DNA of 12,399 bases, taken from the NCBI GenBank assembly GCA_002449575.1, contig DJXC01000074.1:1-12399 (forward strand). The letters run 5' to 3'. Origin of the DNA: Ruminococcus sp. UBA7014. GTDB taxonomy: Bacteria; Bacillota; Clostridia; Oscillospirales; Ruminococcaceae. Shown piece by piece: positions 6,487 through 12,399 of the stretch (the stretch's first letter is position 1; every line of letters starts with the position of its first letter). Both the position numbers and the translations under genes were made by a program. The notes under the pieces are model-generated. The model saw nothing but the letters and a program-made list of their open reading frames with translations. It was not told the origin of the DNA and searched no databases.

Positions 6487-6930
6487 ATGAATCAATATAT
6501 GAAACTTGCTGTTGAAGAAGCAGAAAACGGCATTCGTGCCGGACATGGCGGACCGTTCGGCTGTGTGATTGTGAAAGAAAATCAGGTTGTCGGCAGAGGG
6601 CATAATGAAGTTGTAAAACAGAAAGACCCTACCTGCCACGGCGAAATCATGGCTATCCGGAATGCCTGTCAAAATCTGGGTACATTCAATTTGGCGGGCT
6701 GTGAATTATATACTACTGCCCAGCCCTGTCCCATGTGTCAGGGAGCTGTGCAGTGGGCAAACATCACAAAAATTTATTATGGCTGTCATATTTCTGATAC
6801 AGAAAAAATTGGTTTCAGAGATAAGGAATTTTTCTCAAAGTCTCTGGAAACAGCAGAAGAATTAGACCGTCCTGCCTGTCTGGAAGTGTTTCAGGAATAT
6901 CAGAATCTGAAAAATAAAGAAAATTATTAA
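6487..6930 (+). CDS. Nucleoside/guanine deaminase family protein (GuaD-like)
   Basis: A 147-residue member of the cytidine/deoxycytidylate deaminase-like zinc hydrolases. Zinc ligands and the catalytic acid are visible: His51 and Glu53 in DPTCHGE, and Cys81 and Cys84 in PCPMC. GGPFG (21-25), the DPT-H motif and the DTEKIGFRD segment resemble B. subtilis guanine deaminase GuaD (about 156 residues), which converts guanine to xanthine. Tyr or Asp changes near the C-terminus could alter base preference. TadA, the tRNA adenosine deaminase, shares the fold, but the GGPFG start and the region after PCPMC fit GuaD better. The usual HAE is HGE here. It sits between rseP and ispG, where the standard cluster has no deaminase, with its own strong ribosome binding site and a 58-bp leader gap. 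Substrate unproven, so no symbol is given. Confidence 0.85.
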   Translation: MNQYMKLAVEEAENGIRAGHGGPFGCVIVKENQVVGRGHNEVVKQKDPTCHGEIMAIRNACQNLGTFNLAGCELYTTAQPCPMCQGAVQWANITKIYYGCHISDTEKIGFRDKEFFSKSLETAEELDRPACLEVFQEYQNLKNKENY

Positions 6931-6953
6931 TATTTTAGAGGAGGCTTTTCATC

Positions 6954-7991
6954 ATGAGAAAGATTCATCCCGTTAAAGTCGGAAACTGTATTCTGAACGG
7001 CGAACATATTTATATACAGTCTATGCTGAATGTTCCGGCTGACAATATCGAAGGCAATGTACAGCAAGCTGTCGAACTCGAACAGGCAGGCTGCGAAATC
7101 ATCAGAACGGCTGTTCCGAATCTCGAAGCAGTAAAACTCATTCCGGCGATTAAGGAAAAAATTCATATCCCGTTAGTGGCAGATATTCATTTTGATTATA
7201 AAATCGCCCTGGAAGCTGCTGCTGCCGGAGTGGACAAAATCAGAATCAATCCCGGTAATATCGGCAGTATGGACAGGGTAAAACGGGTGGCACAGGTCTG
7301 TCGTGAAAAGAAAATTCCTATCCGGATAGGTGTGAATTCCGGTTCGCTGGAGAAAGAATTATTGCAGAAATACGGTTCTCCTACACCGGATGCCCTTGTC
7401 GAAAGCGCACTGCATCATGCCGCTATGCTGGAAAAATTTGATTTCAATGACATTGTAATTTCTATCAAGTCTTCTGATGTCAACAGAATGATTGACAGCT
7501 ATCGCCTGGCTGCTGAAAAATGTCCTTATCCGCTGCATCTTGGTGTGACCGAAGCCGGTACAGAACGTATGGGATTAATCAAGTCTGCTGTCGGTATCGG
7601 TTCGCTGCTGCATGATGGTATCGGCGAAACTATCAGAGTTTCTCTGACAGATGACCCGATTCGGGAAATCAAAGCTGCTAAAGATATTTTAAAGAGTATC
7701 GGAAAACGGGGCGGTGTGCAGATTGTCTCCTGTCCGACCTGCGGCAGAACACAGATTGATTTGATTTCTCTTGCAAAACAAGTGGAAAAGGCTGTCGAAA
7801 ATATCAACAAAGATGTCAAAATTGCCGTGATGGGCTGCGTTGTAAACGGACCAGGTGAAGCCCGTGAAGCGGATATTGGTGTCGCTGGCGGAAATGGTAT
7901 CGGCATTCTGTTCCGCCACGGGGAAACACTCCGCAGAGTCCCCGAAAACGAAATTGTGCCGGCACTGCTGGAAGAACTCGAAAAATTATAA
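6954..7991 (+). CDS. ispG: 4-hydroxy-3-methylbut-2-en-1-yl diphosphate synthase
   Basis: A 345-residue [4Fe-4S] enzyme (IspG, formerly GcpE) of the MEP pathway that reduces and ring-opens methylerythritol cyclodiphosphate to HMBPP. The N-terminal TIM-barrel part shows the short VKVG-I-IQSMLNVPADN start and VADIHFDYKIA, then KIRINPGNIG, IRIGVNSGSLE and LHLGVTEAG. The C-terminal cluster-binding domain supplies Cys260 and Cys263 (SCPTCGRT), Cys295 (MGCVVNGPGE) and Glu302. This spacing equals that of the E. coli ligands (270, 273, 305, 312). It is the short bacterial form without the plant insert. AGAGGAGG (6937-6944) precedes the ATG by 9 nt. Adjacent to polC as in many clostridia. Confidence 0.97.
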   Translation: MRKIHPVKVGNCILNGEHIYIQSMLNVPADNIEGNVQQAVELEQAGCEIIRTAVPNLEAVKLIPAIKEKIHIPLVADIHFDYKIALEAAAAGVDKIRINPGNIGSMDRVKRVAQVCREKKIPIRIGVNSGSLEKELLQKYGSPTPDALVESALHHAAMLEKFDFNDIVISIKSSDVNRMIDSYRLAAEKCPYPLHLGVTEAGTERMGLIKSAVGIGSLLHDGIGETIRVSLTDDPIREIKAAKDILKSIGKRGGVQIVSCPTCGRTQIDLISLAKQVEKAVENINKDVKIAVMGCVVNGPGEAREADIGVAGGNGIGILFRHGETLRRVPENEIVPALLEELEKL

Positions 7992-8002
7992 TTTTAGGAT
8001 AC

Positions 8003-8010
8003 AGGGGGAT
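8003..8010 (+). promoter_or_regulatory. Ribosome binding site of polC
   Basis: AGGGGGAT lies about 6 nt before ATG 8016. The TTG at 8013 in the same frame is too near the site, so 8016 is taken as the start. Confidence 0.75.
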
Positions 8011-8015
8011 TATTG

Positions 8016-11000
8016 ATGGCAAATGCTACTATCTTGGAATTCATGAAACAATATCTGGAAGAAATTCCGCCGTCTGTACAGACAGGCAGCATAGAAGAAA
8101 TTCTCTATGATGAAGGAAAATTGCAGAATGTTACTTTTGTTACAAAATTTTCTTCTGTTGTGCCGTTTGCAGATATTATCAGCTTTGAAAGAATGACCGC
8201 AAAGGCTCTTAAAATAAGAAATTTCCGGCTTGACTGCCGCTATGACCCTGCACTTTTTACTTTGGAAAGCTATCCGGTCGCTGTCGAAATGCTGAAACGG
8301 GAACTGCCGATTATCAACGGCTTCCTGAATGATGCCGAAGTCACACTCGAAAATGATATTCTGGATATTTTAATTCATAACGGCGGACTGGAAATCCTGA
8401 ATAAATTCCGGTTCTGTCAGGAGTTTGAAAAATTTACAGAAAAACATTTTTCTAAAAAAATTACTGTCAATCTACAGGGTGATGCGGTCTTTACTGAAAC
8501 ACAGCTGAACCAGACAATTCAGCAAGCTCCGCCTCAGTATCTTCCGCCGCCACAGAAACAGAACAGCAATACACCGTCTCCGCTTCCGGATAAGCCGCAG
8601 ACTGTCACCGGCAATACAGCACAATTCGATTATGAAAAGGGAGAAGATATTCTGATTAAAGGCAGACCTGTCCGGAGTGACATTACACCTATTCCGGAAG
8701 CCCTACAGACCAGAAATCAGCGTGTTGTCGTCTATGGGGATATTTTCGCTTCTGATACCAGAGATACTAAAAGCGATTACAGAATTGTCACTTATCAGAT
8801 AACAGACTTTTCCGGTTCGGTTAAGCTGAAGCTATTCGACAAAAAAGAAAAAATAGAACTTCTGCCGCTGAATGAACTCAAAAACGGCATGAGTATTCTC
8901 GCAGCCGGAAAAATAAAAGACGATGCGTTTGAGCATGAACCTGTCCTTGAACCGGATACGATTATTATCCGTAAGAGAAAACTCCGTCAGGATACCGCAG
9001 AACAAAAACGGGTGGAACTGCATTGTCATACGAATATGTCCGCTATGGATGCTGTTACTGATGCCGGAACGCTGATTAAAAGAGCGCATGACTGGGGACA
9101 TCCTGCAATTGCGATTACTGACCACGGCGTTGTACAGGCGTTTCCGGATGCCGCCGCCGCAGAAAGTTCACTCAAAGACCCGAATTTTAAAGTCATTTAT
9201 GGTTGTGAAGCCTATGTTATCAACGACTTAGAGCCTCAGAAAATTATCAACGGTAATGATGACAGAAGCATTCAGGATGAAATCATTGTTTTTGACGTGG
9301 AAACAACCGGCTTGAATAAATATCATGACAGACTTACCGAAATCGGTGCTGTCCGCCTGAAAAATCTGCAAGTTGTCGAAAGCTTTAACACGTTCGTCAA
9401 TCCGGAACAGCATATTCCGGCAAATATCACTGAACTGACCGGAATTACTGACGAAATGGTTGCAGATGCTCCGAAAGAAGCCGAAGCGGTACGGAAATTT
9501 ATGGAATTCTGCGGCGATAATCCTGTACTGGCTGCGCATAATGCTGTTTTTGATACCTGCTTTATCAATTCCGTCTGTGAACGGCATGAAATACAGTTTC
9601 CCTATAGCTGGATAGATACACTGATTCTTTGTCAGTCCGCTTTGCCAAACCTCGGCAAGCATAAGCTTGACTTGGTGGCAAAACATCTCAAACTTGGAAA
9701 ATTTGACCATCACCGTGCTTCTGATGATGCTCTCATGCTTGCTAAAATCTATATCAGCCTGACTCAGAAACTGAATAAAGACAAGCAGATTGAAACACTT
9801 CAGGACTTCAATACCAAAGCCGATTTGATTGATATTAAGAAACTGCGTTCATGGCATCAGATTATTCTCGTCCGGAATCAGGTCGGAATGAAAAATTTGT
9901 ATAAGCTCGTTTCTTATGGACATCTGCACTGTTTCTACCGTCATCCACAAATTCCAAAATCGGTTCTGGAAGAACATCGTGAAGGACTGATTTTCGGTTC
10001 TGCCTGTGAAGCCGGAGAACTGTTCTCCGCTGTCGTTGATAAAAGACCTGACGAAGAACTCGAAAAGCTGGCAAAATTCTATGACTATCTCGAAATTCAG
10101 CCGATTGCCAATAATGCTTTCATGCTGAAAAAAGGCATTGCCCGTGATGAGGAACAACTTCGGGACTATAACCGGAAAATCATTGCACTCGGTGAAAAAT
10201 TAAATATTCCGGTCGTGGCAACCTGTGATGTGCATTTTCTTGATGAAAAAGACGGCATCTACCGGAAAATTCTGACAGCAACTCACGGTTTTTCTGATAC
10301 CGAAGAACAGCCGCCGCTCTATTTGCGCACAACTGACGAAATGTTAAAGGAATTTTCTTATCTCGGAGAAGAAAAAGCACAGGAAATCGTCATCAAAAAT
10401 CCTCAGTGGATTGCCAATGCCTGTGAACATGTCTTCCCGATTCCAAAAGGAACGTTTACACCCAGTATTGACGGCGCAGAAGAAGACCTTGTCAGAATTA
10501 CGCATCAGCGTGCCGAAGAAATTTATGGTTCTCCTTTGCCCGAAATCGTGCAGAAACGTCTTGACAGAGAACTGGATTCTATTATTAAACACGGTTTCTC
10601 TGTATTATATATGATTGCACAAAAGCTTGTCTATAACTCCGAAGAACATGGTTATCATGTGGGGTCAAGAGGTTCTGTCGGCTCGTCATTTGTAGCTTCT
10701 ATGGCTGGCATTTCGGAAGTCAATCCGCTTGTGCCGCATTATATCTGTAAAAAATGCAAGTACAGCGAATTTATCACAGATGGCAGCTATGGTTCAGGTT
10801 TTGACCTCCCGGCGAAAAAATGTCCCAACTGTGGTGAAGAACTCTGGCATGACGGACATGATATTCCCTTTGAAACTTTCCTTGGTTTTGACGGCGACAA
10901 AGCTCCTGATATTGACCTGAACTTTTCAAACGAATATCAGTCCAGTGCGCATAGATATACAGAAGAACTGTTCGGACGTGAAAATGTCTTTAAAGCCGGA

Positions 11001-12335
11001 ACTATCGGCTCGATAGCAGATAAAACAGCTTACGGATTTGTCAAGAAATATCTCGAAGAAATCGGCGTGTCACTTAATGCTTCCGAAGAAAACCGGCTTT
11101 CTATCGGCTGTACCGGAGTCAAGAGAACTACCGGTCAGCACCCCGGCGGGATGGTCGTTATCCCCTCGAATTATGAAGTTTATGACTTTACCCCGGTACA
11201 GCATCCGGCAGATTCTACAGACTCCGAAGTTATTACCACACATTTTGACTTTAATTCCTTGCATGATACTATCCTGAAACTGGATGAACTTGGTCATGTT
11301 GTGCCAACAATTTACAAGCATCTCGAAGACCTCACCGGACTGAAAATCAACGATATTCCCGGTTATGACCAGAATGTGATTCGGATGTGTACAGATTGTT
11401 CTGTTCTGGGGGTGACTGCGGATGATATTTACTGTCCTACCGGAAGTCTTGGGATTCCGGAAATGGGAACAAGCTTTACCATTCAAATGCTGATAGATGC
11501 CAAACCCACGAAATTCAGCGATTTTCTACAGATTTCCGGACTTTCTCACGGTACAGATGTATGGCTCGGCAATGCCAAAGACCTGATTGATAATCATATC
11601 TGCACTATCTCTGAAGTAATTGGTACTCGTGACAGCATTATGACCTATCTGCTGTATAAGGGTGTTGAGCCGAAATGGGCATTCAAGATTATGGAATTTA
11701 CCCGTAAGGGAAAGGCTTCTAAGATTTTTGATGATGATGTATTGAAAATGCTCCGTGAACACGACGTTCCGGAATGGTATATTAATAGTTGTCTGCTTAT
11801 ACGTTATATGTTTCCAAAGGCTCACGCAGCAGCTTATATTATTGCAGCGATGAAAATTGGCTGGTTTAAGCTGTATAAGCCCCTTGAATACTATGCAACT
11901 TATTTTACCGTCCGTGGTGATGACTTTGATGCAGAACTTGCTGTACAGGGGATTGATGCCGTCCGTGCAAAGATTGAGGAACTTCAGGCAAAAGGCAATA
12001 CACGCACGAAAAAAGAAAGTGACCTGCATGATATTCTTATGATTACCAATGAAATGATGTCACGGGGACTGGAGTTTCTGCCTGTCGATTTGAAAAAATC
12101 CCATGCAACAGAATATCTTATTGAAGACGGGAAAATCCGGATTCCGTTCTGTGCGCTTGCCGGGGTCGGAAAAAATGCTGCCAAGGGCATTTATGAAACT
12201 GCTCAGAAAGGCGATTATTTATCTGTAGAAGAATTTCAGTCTTCCAGTGGTGCAACCAAAACAATAATTGAACTGCTTGAAAGTATGAACGCTTTTGGTT
12301 CACTCCCTAAAACTACGCAGTTAGGCTTTTTCTGA
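8016..12335 (+). CDS. polC: DNA polymerase III alpha subunit, Gram-positive PolC type
   Basis: A 1439-residue replicative polymerase, about the length of B. subtilis PolC (1437). Domains in order: N-terminal domain (1-165); a proline/glutamine-rich linker (about 166-200); an OB domain (about 235-325, VVVYGDIFAS); the first half of the PHP domain (331-405: HCH at 336-338, DHG at 369-371, Glu398); an inserted DnaQ-type 3'-5' proofreading exonuclease (421-585: DVET at 427-430, Asp513, HRASDD ending Asp571); the rest of PHP (Cys664, Asp738, His740); and the polymerase core. The core has SRGS at 884-887, a zinc-finger-like pair CKKC (911-914) and CPNC (936-939), and catalytic Asp965 and Asp967 in PDIDLNFS. 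The tail ends TQLGFF, a beta-clamp-binding motif. The gene appears complete, with no frameshift, and is the last gene of the operon. Confidence 0.98.
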   Translation: MANATILEFMKQYLEEIPPSVQTGSIEEILYDEGKLQNVTFVTKFSSVVPFADIISFERMTAKALKIRNFRLDCRYDPALFTLESYPVAVEMLKRELPIINGFLNDAEVTLENDILDILIHNGGLEILNKFRFCQEFEKFTEKHFSKKITVNLQGDAVFTETQLNQTIQQAPPQYLPPPQKQNSNTPSPLPDKPQTVTGNTAQFDYEKGEDILIKGRPVRSDITPIPEALQTRNQRVVVYGDIFASDTRDTKSDYRIVTYQITDFSGSVKLKLFDKKEKIELLPLNELKNGMSILAAGKIKDDAFEHEPVLEPDTIIIRKRKLRQDTAEQKRVELHCHTNMSAMDAVTDAGTLIKRAHDWGHPAIAITDHGVVQAFPDAAAAESSLKDPNFKVIYGCEAYVINDLEPQKIINGNDDRSIQDEIIVFDVETTGLNKYHDRLTEIGAVRLKNLQVVESFNTFVNPEQHIPANITELTGITDEMVADAPKEAEAVRKFMEFCGDNPVLAAHNAVFDTCFINSVCERHEIQFPYSWIDTLILCQSALPNLGKHKLDLVAKHLKLGKFDHHRASDDALMLAKIYISLTQKLNKDKQIETLQDFNTKADLIDIKKLRSWHQIILVRNQVGMKNLYKLVSYGHLHCFYRHPQIPKSVLEEHREGLIFGSACEAGELFSAVVDKRPDEELEKLAKFYDYLEIQPIANNAFMLKKGIARDEEQLRDYNRKIIALGEKLNIPVVATCDVHFLDEKDGIYRKILTATHGFSDTEEQPPLYLRTTDEMLKEFSYLGEEKAQEIVIKNPQWIANACEHVFPIPKGTFTPSIDGAEEDLVRITHQRAEEIYGSPLPEIVQKRLDRELDSIIKHGFSVLYMIAQKLVYNSEEHGYHVGSRGSVGSSFVASMAGISEVNPLVPHYICKKCKYSEFITDGSYGSGFDLPAKKCPNCGEELWHDGHDIPFETFLGFDGDKAPDIDLNFSNEYQSSAHRYTEELFGRENVFKAGTIGSIADKTAYGFVKKYLEEIGVSLNASEENRLSIGCTGVKRTTGQHPGGMVVIPSNYEVYDFTPVQHPADSTDSEVITTHFDFNSLHDTILKLDELGHVVPTIYKHLEDLTGLKINDIPGYDQNVIRMCTDCSVLGVTADDIYCPTGSLGIPEMGTSFTIQMLIDAKPTKFSDFLQISGLSHGTDVWLGNAKDLIDNHICTISEVIGTRDSIMTYLLYKGVEPKWAFKIMEFTRKGKASKIFDDDVLKMLREHDVPEWYINSCLLIRYMFPKAHAAAYIIAAMKIGWFKLYKPLEYYATYFTVRGDDFDAELAVQGIDAVRAKIEELQAKGNTRTKKESDLHDILMITNEMMSRGLEFLPVDLKKSHATEYLIEDGKIRIPFCALAGVGKNAAKGIYETAQKGDYLSVEEFQSSSGATKTIIELLESMNAFGSLPKTTQLGFF

Positions 12336-12398
12336 TTATATCCGCTGAAACAGGTAGCCGTGTGAAGTTGTTTTTCCGGTATCCATATAGAGGTTAAT
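12336..12398 (-). CDS. Possible C-terminal fragment of a convergent gene
   Basis: On the minus strand a frame enters from the right edge and stops at TAA (complement of 12336-12338), directly abutting the polC stop. The 20 visible residues end KTTSHGYLFQRI. Nothing is recognisable and the length is too short to exclude chance. No terminator hairpin for polC can be seen in these 64 bases, which otherwise hold no clear feature. Confidence 0.25.
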   Translation of the reverse strand: MNLYMDTGKTTSHGYLFQRI

Positions 12399-12399
12399 G

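Noticed and set aside
102..6930. RidA and the GuaD-like protein as parts of one deamination system
   Set aside because: They belong to unrelated families, act on different substrates, and lie in separate transcription units about 6 kb apart. The shared word deaminase is the only link.
9228..9713. 161-residue frame antisense to the PolC exonuclease domain
   Set aside because: It is opposite highly conserved PolC motifs and has no motif or ribosome binding site of its own.
172..12335. Frequent CCGGAA/TTCCGG words across the window as a possible repeat family
   Set aside because: They occur mainly in coding frames as Pro-Glu, Ser-Gly and similar codon pairs and have no constant flanks or spacing, so they reflect codon preference and not a repeat element.

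Overview
The window looks like ordinary chromosomal core-genome DNA from a low-to-mid GC Firmicute. It is most probably a Clostridia member, and an Oscillospiraceae/Ruminococcus-like host is my guess from gene order and codon style. The evidence is a Gram-positive-type PolC replicase, the conserved run pyrH-frr-uppS-cdsA-dxr-rseP-ispG-polC, strong AGGAGG-type ribosome binding sites, and a DUF6512-type membrane protein, which I associate from memory with Clostridia.

Left end (1-1221): the last codons of an upstream gene, probably a membrane protein, are followed by ridA (enamine/imine deaminase). A small polytopic membrane protein on the minus strand (DUF6512-like) converges on ridA, and the two coding ends overlap by 20 bp. 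A hairpin with a T7 tract that probably terminates ridA lies inside the 3' coding part of the minus-strand gene. The 171 bp between that gene and pyrH hold an A-tract-rich segment and a good sigma-A-type promoter for the rightward operon.

Main operon (1222-12335): nine same-strand genes with gaps of 0-63 bp. They cover pyrimidine nucleotide supply (pyrH), ribosome recycling (frr), lipid carrier and phospholipid precursor synthesis (uppS, cdsA), two MEP isoprenoid steps (dxr, ispG), an intramembrane protease (rseP), a small GuaD-like purine/nucleoside deaminase, and the replicative polymerase polC. The products of dxr and ispG feed the isoprenoid pool that UppS elongates to undecaprenyl diphosphate. 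CdsA makes CDP-diacylglycerol, so the block combines envelope-lipid biosynthesis with translation and replication housekeeping. The deaminase between rseP and ispG is the one member that is not part of the textbook cluster. Two hairpins without a plus-strand T tract sit in the two longest gaps inside the operon (cdsA-dxr and rseP-deaminase) and may be processing or attenuation elements.

Right end (12336-12399): 64 bp with no clear terminator. A minus-strand reading frame abutting the polC stop may be the tail of a convergent gene, but 20 codons are too few to be sure.

All genes appear intact. I see no mobile element, CRISPR array, tRNA or rRNA, and no convincing novel system. The points worth a second look are modest: gene-order details, hairpins and an uncharacterised membrane protein. 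There is no gene-free stretch longer than 300 bases.
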